From Aphrophora alni (lineage: Eukaryota; Arthropoda; Insecta; Hemiptera; Aphrophoridae), in NCBI GenBank assembly GCA_963513935.1, contig OY740768.1, positions 39,302,368 through 39,366,367 of the forward strand: 64,000 nucleotides of DNA. The letters are read 5' to 3'. Positions 11,671-25,559 of the stretch are shown in pieces. The stretch's first letter is position 1; every line of letters starts with the position of its first letter. The notes under the pieces were generated by a model. It had not been told where the DNA came from, made no database searches, and saw only the letters and a list, made by a program, of their open reading frames with translations. The translations under genes and the position numbers were made by a program.

Positions 11671-14600
11671 TATTAACATACTTAGACGGATTTTTCAACT
11701 AAAACCGAAGAAGTTCAACTTTACTAAAACTCATTAATGGACTATCTAAAAAAAATTCTAAGTCTTTTGAACATGAATAACATGGCATGGTTTTGAATGG
11801 ACCAAGAAAACTTGTTGGCTTTTGTAAGGACAGGAAAACAAGAAAATAGGTTCCTAATTGATAATTAAAAGTTGTATTTAATATATTAAAATGTAAAGTG
11901 GAATTGACTGACTAATAATGTACAAGAAAATTTATTAGTTTTTAATAAATAAAAAGTATTTAAACAAAAGATGACGTAATGAAAAACCAAAATTTAAATT
12001 AACAATGTTTTCCAAAATTATAATTATTAATAATTGTATACCAAAGGGGAAGGTGTAAAATAAAATAAAAATAATTTTGAAAAATGATTAAATAATACAA
12101 AAATTAAAGCTAATAGAGTCATTGTTTATAGTTGATTCCAATTTTAAATAGGTTAATCAAATAAATTTCAAAATCAGTTAATAAATTTTATAACTATCAT
12201 AATGATACATAATGTGATAAAGGGTCATTTCAATACAATTATTGGGTTTTGAGTTATGCTAATTAAAAGTTTTAAAATTACAATATATCATAAAATTGTT
12301 TAAATATAAGAAAGAGGTTTTAAGAAAATATCAGTAAATGACCTATAAAATAGTAAGTCTACATTATAAATAGCGGAAAACCTTAAAACCCCTAATGTAA
12401 AACAACAAACTGAAATATTGAAAATCGGCGAACTAAAAGTGGGCGTAACTTCGTCATAAAAGAAAATATCAAAAAAACTGTAAACGGAATACTGCGGGTT
12501 AAAACGAAGTGCGGAAATGCAATAAGGTAAAGTGCAGAAAATCGGAAAATCTTGGAAATCGAGTCAGAAAAATCCCCAAACGTTTAGACGCCCATACTTT
12601 GGAACGGGAAGACGTAAAGACATATCGAATTGCATATACGTCTAGGGATCAAGAGGAGTGAAAATAGTTTTTCCGAAGGAAAATCCATCAAGTAGAAAGG
12701 AGATAAATCAATGTATGGAAAAACAGACAAATTGACAGTATTTCAGTACTTTACATGTTAGAAACGCCTCAGGCAGTAGCAATAGTTAAAGTTTAAACAC
12801 GACGTTTGATTAAGTGCTGTTAACAAAGAATAACAGTGCTAAACTTTATAAATAAATTAAAATTGATTAATTAATAAATAAAAGGAGATAAAGTGATAGA
12901 GTATGCAACCAGTAATCCAGGAAAATTAATTAAACAATTCTACGCTCAAAATTAGGACAGTAAATAATAACAAAATAAAGGGAATCTAATAATGAAGTTT
13001 GGCAGACGTTAAATTGAAATTTAAGAAGCTACTCGTTAATATGAAGTCAGAAAGAAGAAACGAAAAGTTGAAGACTCAAATGAAAACGATGGTCAAGTAA
13101 AGACGTACAAATATTTTTTTTTTTTAATTTATTAGATTTATTTTAGAAATAATCATGGTTGAGATATTTTATCTCTGAACATGGTCGGGTTAAGATGTAC
13201 AAATCATATTAAAATATCAAATATTATTTGCAAGAGCATGGTACAACTTATATTGAAAAATAGTTAACAATTTAAATGAAAGAGTAAAGTAAAAAAAAAA
13301 AATATATATTAAATTCATATGAGTTAAACAATCAATTGTAAATTGAAGAACAATTAACTAGGACGCATCACTAATACTGGCAAATTAATCGGACTATATT
13401 ATTTCCATACATAAAGCATATTGTCGTGTCATCAGGAACTTCAAAACTCAACAAGAGTAAAGAGCAACCAGTACCTAAGAAACCAGACGAATGAACGAAG
13501 AAACCAGGAATCATCATCCGAAATAGTCACGAGAAAATCCATTCCAGGATCCGAAAATATTTCTTTGGCCTGAACAGGTGAAGATACAAGAGAGCCCTGA
13601 CCGCCACAGGAACATCGGGAATACGTATCTCCGTAGAATATCTAAGGTACTGTTTTGTTAAATCTTACTAATTTTTTAATGACAATATAACTAAAATAAA
13701 TTATTTTTTATTAAATTTCACTTTAAAATAAAATTTAAAAATTAAATTTTCCAAATAATTATAATTAATTTCAAGTTTCCCACATTCTGATCTATTTATC
13801 ACAAGGGTCATAGTTAAAATTCAGTAAAAATTTGTTTGTTTTATAAATAAAGAATAAAATTATTAAAGTATAAATTTTAAGGACATAATAGATTTTGTAA
13901 TCAATAACATTCAGTTTCTATGTTTATATAAAAGAGTAAAAAAAATTACATATTTTAAATTGCACATATGAAAGTTGAAATTATAATGTCTTAGTTTTCA
14001 TACATTTTGAATTAATTATATTATGTTCAAAAACCCAGATTGCTGATATTAGAGTTATATATGTGTTAGTTGTGAGATACATAAATCCATTCAATAATAC
14101 AACCAAGGTAGAAAAACGGTGAAACTCCCGATAGAGTTCAAAAGCTCAAACATCTTTAAAAAAAACATTAATAGTTGATGAATGGAAGTAGTTAGGTAAG
14201 AAGAGAAGAAATTGCGACTTGAATAGCCAAATATGCAGAAACTTAGTAAATTCTTACGCTTCCAGCTTTTTCAACACTCTAACTTGTGTCGACTGAGCTG
14301 GTAGAAGAGAACTCGGAGGGAGAGGAATAGCACAAGAAGGCTATAGAAGGTAAGGTGTTCGCAATAATTTGTATTCTATTATTTATAGTAGAGTTTAAAG
14401 AAAATGTCTAACTATAATTACAGTTCATCTTTTCCTGAACTATTTCTATGTTAATGTATCTTGTGTTTTAATTATTTACATTATTCAATTATAAATTTTA
14501 TCTTTGAATAATTGAGAATTTAAACTAGTAAAAAGTAATGTATAAATCTGCTGATAGACAATGAAGTTTAAGTAAACAAAACGGCAGATTACGGAAATAG

Positions 14601-14991
14601 GACGTAAATATATACAAATAACATATCTAAAAAAAAAAATGATAGTATGAGAATAATAAACACGGTAATTATGTGAAAATTTCGAAATACAGTTGTTATA
14701 ATTCACCCAAATTGTGTCGGTATGTTGTGTGTCTTAAATCACTCAATTGTTATTGCTACATTTTTAAAATATAAAATCGAATAAAAAGAAATAGAAATAA
14801 ATGTAAAACTAAAATAAAAATGAAATATTTTAAGCTTTTATAAATGACAATTTGTGAGAAAATATTGAAATTACAATGTTGTTAGCAATGGAACTTCATG
14901 AATTAACATTGTTTTTCATAATGACAGATGTTTATTTTACGTATAAAAGCGTAGTTGAGGGAAATGTTCTACTTTAATGTTTATATAAAGC
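11671..14991. other. Intergenic between repeats B and A
   Basis: Purine-rich on the + strand at 12.4-13.1 kb; holds the coding-like stretch at 13.0-13.65 kb. It separates a B copy from an A copy, which are nearly adjacent at 5.6-6.2 kb. Otherwise nothing recognised. Confidence -1.
13000..13645 (+). pseudogene. Possible broken coding-like stretch, unidentified
   Basis: On the + strand, after a stop, a frame near 13044 gives EVRKKKRKVEDSNENDGQVK, a strongly basic then acidic segment. At 13430-13640 another frame gives SGTSKLNKSKEQPVPKKPDE, a stop, TKKPGIIIRNSHEKIHSRIR, and ALTATGTSGIRISVEYL. The composition is coding-like, but stops intervene and no family is recognised. Chance in purine-rich sequence is possible. 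Confidence -1.
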
Positions 14992-16690
14992 TGTACACTT
15001 CAATACCTCCTGTCATGTACTATTAGCCAGTGTGAAGCCGTTCTATACATTTACGATGTTGGGTATAGCAAGAAGTGCGCAGGAACTTTACTTTATTTTC
15101 TCCGATGACGGGTTGAAAAATGATTCCTTGTTTAAGTCATATACACGTAGGCTAGGTAAAACGTCTTTCAAGTGATGAAAATTATAATTTTATAAAGAGA
15201 GTGCGAAATGATATATTACCCAGTTATTCTGTAAAACTCATTTTTCTTTCCATTCTTATCTGTTCGTTTATTAAGTATTACTTATGTGCTGAATAATCAG
15301 TAAAACCCTTTAAAAAAGTTTTATTTCATTGAAAGTTACCTTTCTATAATAAAACGTGTTTAAAAATTAAGATTAAAACAAAACAGTTTTGTTTGGTCAA
15401 TTATTGTTTTAAGAACTACGTCATTAAATAATATGTTGATTTTGACAAAGAATTATAAAAATGAAATGAATTTCCCCAAAAGAACCATAAAACACCATTA
15501 GAGTGTGCATTGTACCACTGACGATGATAGTTGTTCTATTTAAATGTACAAAGGTAGAATAAACATAACTTCACAGACATCGTGCTGTTGGTGTTTTATT
15601 GTGGAATTGGGAATTTTATTTTATTGTATGATCACCACAATTCTCTAACGATTCACATTTAAGGAATTGCTTTTACCTTAACTATTTGTTTACCTCAAAA
15701 TATATTATAACGCTATAGTGTATTATTTATATTTATAACCCTACATTTTGATTATTTACAATAAATCTTTGTATCTAGGCCAAAACAGAAGCATTATTTT
15801 CTTAGAAGAAAAAAAAGTACTTTAACAAAGCATCCATTCTTTTCAATTTGTTAAAGTGACAGTATTGGGATATAATTGATAAAATAAGATTAGCATCGAA
15901 ATATATAATTTATGACCAAGCATGAAAAAAAAAAAAAAAAAACAACAAAACAACAAAATAAAAATGCTTTTTTATTTTCTTTTTACGCTTCAGTGGAGGA
16001 GAGGAAATGTTTTCGACTCGTGGGAAATGCAAATTGAAGCCAAGTTACTTTGGTGTGCCATCAATCAAAAGTCTGAACACAGCATTCCACAGCCCCTTTT
16101 AAAGTACGCAAATTTGACGTTTATAAAATTTAACAATATAAATTGACTGATAGTGGCATGCCACACTCAATTATCTCTATTTGTATAATATAAAAATGTA
16201 TTTTCAAATCCTATATTAATCTTATTTTAATAAGACTAATTTGTCTGTATCAAGCTTTTGATTCTAAACAATTTAGTAGGAAGATTTGTACACAATTTTG
16301 TGTGTTAACATGTTATAATATCAAAGATTTGTTTGAAAAGATAAACCTAAAGTAACCCAAAAAATCAGGGTTTCTCAAACCCAGCTCATCCGATATATAT
16401 TAAAATTGTAATGACATTCAACCACATATTTACGATGAAAAAAGATACCGTGTACCACTATATCGCGGTTTGCGAATTATCAATAATAAACACATCAAAA
16501 ATTAAAAGAAAGAAAATCAACGTTGATTTAGTAATTGTGAAAAATAAAGCATCTTGAACAATGCTTACAATCGAGGTAAGAAAACAATGGTTCAGAACCT
16601 TGTTGCCTTATTAATGAATTTGAATTTGTTATATGTCTACAGTTGTTAAATGTTTCATTAAAAATAAAAATATTTTCCTTCTTTTTGTAG
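14992..16690 (+). repeat. Family A repeat, copy 2 (about 1.7 kb)
   Basis: Matches copy 1 block by block: CCTCCTGTCATGTACTATTA near 15007, GAGAGTGCGAAATGATATAT near 15197, GTGTGCCATCAATCAAAAGT near 16053, ATGCCACACTCA near 16159. The 3' limit is near a (CA)n tract. An unknown interspersed element or old segmental duplication. Confidence -1.
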
Positions 16691-16696
16691 GAGATA

Positions 16697-16739
16697 TACA
16701 CACACACACACACTCACACACACACACACACACACACAC
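16697..16739. repeat. (CA)n microsatellite
   Basis: About 21 CA units with one CT interruption, at the end of family A copy 2. Confidence -1.
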
Positions 16740-17420
16740 CTCTATTCACTCTCCTTATTAAAACTGATCTTATTTAATTACGTGTTGACATTAGACTTTT
16801 AGCACTCCGCTAAGAATGCTAACTGTATGTTACAAAAAAATGTTCAAATACAGTTATTTTCAATATTATAAAATTAAAAAAAGAACGTCAGGCAAATAAC
16901 GTTTCCGTTTTGCAACTTAAGTTTCATTGAAATTTCGTGAAAAAAATGTAATAAATTTAAATGTTTAAATTTTTTCTAGCTGTCACGGAGAAGTTTTATA
17001 TATTTAACTTATGTTATTTGTGTGAAGTTGTATAAGTGGAAAGAGTTAGTTACAACATTCCCCATGTTTATTCATCGATAGTTTGGGTTTTATAACAGAG
17101 ATAACATGCACTAACAAAACGTAAAGAAATAATTATTACATTGCAAAAAATATTATAATACTTGGCAATAAAAGGGGGACGTATTGAGAAATACTTTTAG
17201 ATTATAATTAAACTTCAAACCCCACGTGACATATTTGTACACGTAACCCTTCACCACATTATTGTGTTTTACACATCAAAATTCTTCCTTGAGTGTTAAT
17301 TACAAGGGGATAATGTATTAGAAAATGTCTGGTATGTTTGGTAAATATTTGTAAGTAGATAATAATTTAATATATTGAATACTAGTATGAAAGTTATTGT
17401 GATTACTAAATGAATATAAT

Positions 17421-17469
<49 letters not shown>

Positions 17470-20400
17470 CCAAATTTAAATATACATTTCTATTTGTTTA
17501 TTTTGTCATGGATTATTTGACATTATAGATGTGATATTGTTTTATATTCTCTACTGAGAAAAAATTGGTGATGATGAAAATAATCGATTTATAGGCTAAA
17601 ATCTGAGTTTACTTTTTTACAAAGGAAATTAACATTTGCAACCGTTAGAGCACCGTGCAAATTTGGAAAATTTTGTATTTGTAAAATTGGATTTTCCTAA
17701 AACACGTGGCTAGAACTATCCAAGTCTTTCCCCCCTTTTTTTTTTTAGATGTAGGATTTTATCAAGAAAATAACCTTCGATTCAGTTACCTGTTCAAGGC
17801 TGCTTTCGGACTTACAGTAATTACCAGTAAATGGAAGAAATAAGATGAATTTAAATTGACGAAAAATTTGATGCCGTCAAAGTATGCTGCTCAGAATGTA
17901 TTTTTCATTGCCTCATCACGTGTTCTTTATATCACGCATTTTAAAAAAAAAGTTAAGAAGTGCCAAGTCTATAAATTTTTAAAGAATTTGCAAAATTACA
18001 AAAAAAAAAATTAATAGAAAGCAAAATAATCGAAAAAATTAAAAATATTCTAAAAACAATTATTGATACACATAAAAGCCACGTCTGCGCAAATCAAATT
18101 GTATTTTGTTTTAGGATTAAAATGTTCATTCCTTTAACGTTATATTTATTTCTAAGTGGCTATATATATAGAAAATGTGAAAAATATTGTACGTATATTA
18201 TTAAATTTATTGTGATAAAATATATATCTTTTAGGTTGTAATATTTTATTTGAGTATGATAATCAAAAATATCAAAAATCCGAAACTTTAAATTCCAAAA
18301 TTTTCTGTGTTGTCAGACTTTAGATAACATGTAGGTCACACTAAAGTTTAAACGTTTTTGTCACGTCAGATGTATTATGACCTGATTGTTGACTACTTGA
18401 AGTTTCTAGACACGAAATAGATCTCCTCCTTTCTTATTTCTAGAGAAATAATTGAATTTCTCGTTAAAACAATCTCCCTCTCTGGGACTCTTATTATTTT
18501 GGCACTCAGTCAGCGCTGCTGCAGTCACAATTAATTATACCAACTGCAGTTTCTTGTCCTTTATTGATTAATTTCTTAGTCGTACTTTTATTTCTAATCC
18601 TTATTTTGTTTTTCGAGATAAAACTAAAGTAAACCATCTTTATTAAACTGAGATTGTTAAGCTAAGTTTATTGTACTATTTATAACATATTGATTTATAT
18701 TAAAGGGAAAGTGGATTATTATTTATATTTTAGTCGTCATATTTTTATTTTTAATTGTATTTATACTCTGCGTTCATTTAGTTGACCCGAAAGAAATGAG
18801 GTCCTGATTTAACTGGATTGTTTGTTATTTCGTGTTTATATGAGTTTGCTAGGCAATTACTACGTTTACCAGTTTTTATGAATTTATGAATAATGTTATT
18901 TGTAGCTAGATTGAACAATGTATATACAAGGTTTTTTAATTTAATTTCAGTTTCAAAATGGTGGCTACTTAAAAGAGGTACTGCACAGCACGAACTTTTT
19001 TCCCGTGTTGTTTAAAAAGCTATACAGCCTACATCATCTTAAAAAAGTATTTAAAAAAACATAGCATAGAAACCCTTGATTATCTTAATAATGTCAGACA
19101 TGGAAGCGAAGCGAATTAGTCAATAGAGTTGATAGTTAAAATAAATGTTTGTCTAACGGAAGACTAGATAATGGAAGGTGTAGATTTAGGTAGGTACCTC
19201 GGGATCGCTAATAGAAATAAAGTACGTGCTTCAAAATTAAGTTTGGAATGTTTCTCTAAAACATACATAACGTTTTAGCGCAACAAATAATATACCTCTT
19301 GTATACTCACTATGTTTTTTAATGTTATAATTTATTGAGTTACACTTTTACCAGCCAAAATAACTATTATTGTTATTCAAATTATTGGTTCAAATATATT
19401 ATTGTTTACATAATAAACCTTCGTATTGTGAATTAGTTTAATATATAAGAAGTAGTCGAACCGTTTGTCATTCTAATGAATTGGATCGTGGGCCACCAAA
19501 ACATGTGTTCTGTTTAAAAGATGGTTTTATAGTTAAGTTAGTCACCATTCCAGGGTTTATATACATCGATGGGACAGTATATTGTTTACTACCACAGTGA
19601 TCCTTATGAATAGAAATTCACTTCCTCAATGGAAAGTTCAAGTCACCCACAAAGCGTTTAACTGTTATTATATCGCCTGCGAGGTGTGTTATATTTATTA
19701 TATTTAAGTTTAGATGTGTAATTTTTTTAAATGATATTTGTTAGTCTGTTATTGTTGTTTTTTGGCATAATATGCGCTGGGTGTAGACAAATTGTGTTTA
19801 AAAAACGATTTATTGGTTGTAATAAAACTTCAATTGAAAGAGATCTACTGACAACAGAACCAAAATTTATTATAATTAGAATGGGGGGGGGGGGTAATAA
19901 ATACTAAAACACATTATTAAAGAAAAATTTAGATATTCATTTATTTTTGTAACTTAACTTTGTACTAGTAAAAATATAGTTATAGAGTTGGAGACACTAT
20001 GGACCTGAATGCATGTATGAGTTAATAAGATATACAAATATTATCTTGTTCATGAATAGTTTTAAATTCAAAAATATTTCCCACTATCTTTAAAAGCAAA
20101 ATTGAGGGAAAACAAATCCGGTTATTTTGGAGGAAGTAGGTTAATTACAAAATTATGTGTATAAATCAATTTTAATCATTACGTTTTAAATGAGATTTTA
20201 GGGAATCATATTTTTCCTCAGCTTAAATTGGTCAAAAATAATATTCATATAAGAAAATGGCAGACACTTAACGCCACTTTTTATTTTAGGCTTTTGAGAC
20301 GTTCGTTGATTCTATTAGACATGTATATTTATTTTATTGTATTTTTTTACATGAGACTACTTTGAAATATATATATATATTTTTTTATACTGAAATGTAA

Positions 20401-20922
20401 CGTACTTCGTAATAAAATGTATAATATAAGATGTATCAAATTTAATTTATCTGTAAACATAGAAATTTTTAGGTATAGTTGTTAAAGTTTCATGAATTTA
20501 TATATTAAAACTATTACAAATTTTCACATTAAAAGTTGTTCAAACTGTCGTAAAATATATTTATTATATAATATTTTACTACAGTAGTTTTGAAAGGATG
20601 TTAGAACATGCGTTTTTTCTTTGTTTAATTTGCCCTAATTTAAAAATTAATCATCTGGACTGCGTAAAATCATCATATTGCTAAAAAAAGCAAAACAGAA
20701 AAAACTAAAATTAAAAAAATAAAATAACAGAAAAAAATGAATACATCAGATAGCTGTCGAATGAGTCTTATCGGGTGGTTTTAATTTGAATTTGAATATA
20801 TAATATAGATTTGAGTAGTCTTGAAATATATTTAATTTAAAATTCGGAATTTTATATTTATTATGCGAATATGTTAATGTTTGTATATTATATAAATAAA
20901 TTAGTATATAAATAGTGTATAA

Positions 20923-20963
<41 letters not shown>

Positions 20964-22929
20964 AATATATTTATATCTTTCCAGACTAATCATATATATC
21001 ACATAACTTACACTACACATTTCAACATTGAGAGATTTATATTATTGTTAGCCTTGTTTACATGAAACGTAGTAGCTAACAATGGTATAATAGGAAATAT
21101 AGAGTTAGTGTTTTATCAAGTTCTTGTAATATTATTTCACAGCAGAAGACGTGTGTGAAATATAATTTAGCATTTAATAATAAAGTAGGGTAAGACTAAT
21201 TATTTAAACAATTCTTATTGAAAGTAGACGGTTTTATAAAAGGAATAATAATAAAGTAAATTATAAATGAATATTAAATTTCGTCTTCGTACCGGATAAA
21301 AAAAGTTGACATATGTGAATATAAAGGAATAAATTAATACAAAATTACAACAATATTTATTTGTAGTAAAATCAATGGAGTATAAATAAAATAAATCTAA
21401 TTAAAAAACTGATATTGTTTTTGTTTATAAATATATCTAAATTTATAATCTTGTATTTTATAATTTGTGTTCATATATACTTTCACTATAATACAAAAAA
21501 TAATATAGAAAAATAAATCTATATAAAATCTACGTATTGTTTTTGTTTTTACTTTTATTACACATTTGTGTTTTATGTGTAAATACAATTTTTTTTATTT
21601 CAGTATTTTGTTTTTAATAATTCTATACTTCACCCTACAGACTTTTTTTTAAACAAAAAATATCATATAATTCTGAAAACGTTCCATAGAGAAATAAAGC
21701 GATTATTTATTAAGATAATTTCTAGTCGTGTACTCAATATCACTTTTGTCTGAGATTTTTAGTTGAAAATATACAGGTAAGTCAAACTAATTTATTAAAA
21801 ATTGTGTTTTTTTTTAAATTATGTATACAATGACAAATACATTTTAATGCATATGTGACTTACTCCTCCCAAAAAATAAATAAGTAGAAGGAAGATATTT
21901 TAGTTTTGGAGTAAAATCACTAACAACTGTAGACTTTAATAACAGAAATTGTTTATATTTTCTTCCTAAAGTAATTTATATATCCAAATGTTTTGTCTGA
22001 TAGAGCGGTTCAAATTACACACAATTTTGATCGACGTCTTTATATATATTATAATTCATACATATCAACGTATAAACGGTTTTAAAATATAAATTGAATC
22101 CAATCTATTTCTCATTGATAGAGTAGTGGTTCAATTGGTTTTCGTGGTAACTTCTTGTTTCACATATAATGCAATATTACATTAATAGAGACGGTTTTTT
22201 ACACAAAACCAGATTTTATTAGTATTTGGAATAGGTTTTTTCCTATACCTAATTTCTACGGGTTCTTTCGATAGTCAAAAACATGGATCAACAACTAATC
22301 CGGTTGTTTAGATTGTTAATATTAATTTATTCTTTATTCCCTTACGGTTTACAATTTATAAGGAATATTCTTATTCCAAGTCTGATATTTAATCATATAA
22401 AATACAATGAAAAATATAATCTGTCCTTCAACCTAGGGCAATGGAAAACTAATGAATATAACAACTCTTGTTTTCTAAACACATGCATCTGTTCTCCTTT
22501 TCAACATAGGCCGTGAATCTTTATAAAAAACCGCCAATGGGTTCCCTGTCTTAAGTACGTTCCTGAACCACGTCTCTCTGGTGACCAACAGCGTCTCCTC
22601 TTCCTTGCCTACGTCTCGGATAACACTGATCTTCTTTATTGGTCACTAGCAGTTTATATAGAGCTTCACTCCCAAGTCATGCCAATGACCTGCAAGCTAG
22701 GCGATTGCTACACTTCTTCAATTATTTTTACATGTCTGATATTGAAGATTTAATTAGTATTTGACTATTTATTGTTAATAAAATATTTTATAAACATAAA
22801 TAAAAATATTCTTATCCTTAATCCTAACAGTAAATATCACTTATAATTATATCAGCTGTAATGTACGTATAAATTTACAAATAAATTTTGGCAATAGCCT
22901 GAAAAAATAAATATAGCGTTTTTGTCATA
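16740..22929. other. Intergenic, 6.2 kb without a recognised gene
   Basis: Contains (TA)n at 17.42 and 20.94 kb and a run of about ten G at 19.88 kb. No frame of known family. Stretches of more even composition at 18.4-18.6, 19.45-19.7 and 22.5-22.7 kb could be old transposon pieces but are not identifiable by eye. Confidence -1.
17424..17467. repeat. (TA)n microsatellite
   Basis: About 22 TA units. Confidence -1.
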
Positions 22930-24640
22930 ATATTATGATTCTTTTATTTAAAATTGAGAGGTTCGTACAGGCAGGTGTTAGACTAAAAAATAGATAATAA
23001 ATGTTAAACTTCAAATAATGGAGGATCTGAAAATCCATTTTTTATAATGTAAGAATATATTCATCATTGATCGAGTGTGGCATGCCTCTATCAGTCAATT
23101 TATCTTGTTAAATAAACGTCAAATTTGCATACCTAAAAAAGTGCTGTGGAATGCGTTCAGAATGATACTTTTGATTGATGGTGCATCAAAGTAACTTGGC
23201 CTCAATTTACATTTTCCTCGAGCTGAAAAAAATTCCTTTCTTCCACTCAAGTTTAAAAGAAACATGAGAAGTCAATTTTGTTTTTCTGTTTTTTTTTTTT
23301 TTTTTTTTTTTTTTTATACACTAGGTTATAAATTACATAAATATTAACTTGTATTATTTGGTAAACAATATCCCTTATACACCTTCATAAACATGCAAAT
23401 AAAATGAGTAATTATTAAAAACACATAAATTAGAAAACATTATCTGAAGTAACGATTCAAAGGCGCAATCTTTGTTTTTTTTTAAATTTTAATTTTTTTG
23501 AAACTCTCATAACTAAAACTCAGTATCTGTCTGGATGTCTGTCGTAGCTGAATCGTATACACTTACAATTCGGACTTCATATTCGACGTTTTGGTCCAGA
23601 TACTATAATGATTCTAATATTTAAAACATCAAATTTCAAAAATAAACATACACAACTTTAAAATTTTTTTTTTAATATTAAGTACAGTAACATATATTAA
23701 ATGTTTATTATAGACGGTTATATATTAATTTAAGGTTGAAATGGTGGGAATAATTTCACTTTTTCTGTGTGGAAAACATGACTGTTTATGCCCGTATCAT
23801 TGAGTACGTAAACAACGACAGTAAGGAGCCATCATCCACTATTGCGTGAAACGTCATATTCTACACACATTTCGTCCCCAGTTTGTTTTGTTTTAAGAGG
23901 TGATAATCTCGGGTTTTCTACGAGGGCCTGTGTTTTCATTTTCTTAAAATCTAAGTGCATCCATGAGATCAAGATAACACATTTCCTTCTGATCTTTATC
24001 GGGTTTTCTTTGGTGGTTACAAAATCAGTAGTTATGAAGAAATTATTTTTATAACTATGAAGATTTTTGAAGAATTTATTACAAGAGGATAGCTTACGAA
24101 CCTATTATCTAGTGTCACATTTCGTGCTGATCCATAAACGAGTTCACAAATGTGCGTTACAACATATTTAGCTGAATTACTCAATGCAAAACGTCCTTTT
24201 GACTGGGTACTTACATAAACTTGTATAATGAAGGTTTACATCAACTAAGCTATTTAAAGGCTTAATTAAGAATATAAATTCTAAATGATGATATATTTCT
24301 CCGAAATGATTGTCTCCGAAATAAACAAAAGTTTCATCTAATGTAAGAAACAAACCAAACGAAAAATGTTTATTCACTTTTTTTTTCACCTACTATTTTT
24401 ATTTGAAAAAATATTGATTAATGGATCAGTAAATAATAGTAACTTTATAAAAATATAAGAACGAAAAGAAAAATAAGTTTGAAGCAATCACTGGGTAATA
24501 TATCATTTCGCACTCTCTTCATAATATAACCATTTTCATCGTTTGAAAGAAGTTTTACGTACGTGTAAACGACTTGAAACAAGAATCATTTTTCAACCCG
24601 TCAGCGGAGAAAATAAACTAAACTTGCAACGCCCTCATTG
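22930..24640 (-). repeat. Family A repeat, copy 3 (inverted)
   Basis: Inverted relative to copies 1 and 2. The 5' block lies at 24485-24640 (reverse complement of the GAGAGTGCGAAATGATATAT block) and the 3' block at 22930-23290 (reverse complement of the GTGTGCCATCAATCAAAAGT-like block). A T run at 23289-23316 sits where copy 2 has an A run. The middle (23.35-24.45 kb) is much more diverged. Confidence -1.
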
Positions 24641-25559
24641 CAAAGCCAAACACCTAAATATATAGAACTTCTTTAAGACTAGTAATAATAATAGACAGGA
24701 TATATTAAGGTAAACGATTTGATATATATTAATAATTGTCAACAATATGCCTAACCTATGAATTTATTGATAACATAAACACTTTTTCATATTATTATGA
24801 AATTAAATTAAAACATTCTAACTAAGTTATGTTTAATTAAACAACAAATTGTTTATTTGTTGTAAATTAGTACAGTTATTATTTAAAACCATGCAATTAT
24901 TATATTATATTCTAGGATGTTTTAAGTTTTAGAATTCGTAACTTACAACAAAAAGAAGTTTGAAACGTACTTCGACGTTTCTTCATAAACCTATCACTTT
25001 ATATTAGATATAAATCGTTGCAAAACAACCCGTTTAATGGTTTTATTTAAATAAGTTATATGCATATTTTGATTATATTTGGACGATTGTTTAAAAAATT
25101 TTGTTCCTAAATATCATTTCTCAATTATTGTGAGACTCTCAATTGTTCAGATATTGTTCAGATGATAGGGAGGATATTTACTGTTTATATGTTTCGACTA
25201 TTATTGCGTAGACGTTTGTGGACATTCTGTAGATTTTAAAATACATTCTATTAGTTTATTGTCTCAATTTTTATAAATCAAAGAGAGAAAATATTATCTA
25301 AAAAATGGTAACAAATCCAAGAGAAGTGAATTTAACGTAGAAGGTAAATTGGTTCATTAACAATATAAATAATAATATATTTCTTCTAAAGATTTACGAA
25401 TAAAAAATTCTTTTCCTTGTGTATGAAACAAATGAAATTAATACGTTAATTTCTGATAGTATGTAAAAATTTATTTCAGTATTTTATTGTGCCACTATTA
25501 GAAGTTTACGTAATCTATTATACCCATGTAACACAATATATTATTACCACTATTATTAG
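24641..25559. other. Intergenic, nothing recognised
   Basis: AT-rich sequence between family A copy 3 and the mariner-like remnant. No supported feature. Confidence -1.

Noticed and set aside
13044..13105. A string KKKRKVED identical to a well-known nuclear localisation signal
   Set aside because: It lies in a purine-rich stretch in a short frame behind a stop; basic strings are expected by chance there and no parent protein is visible.
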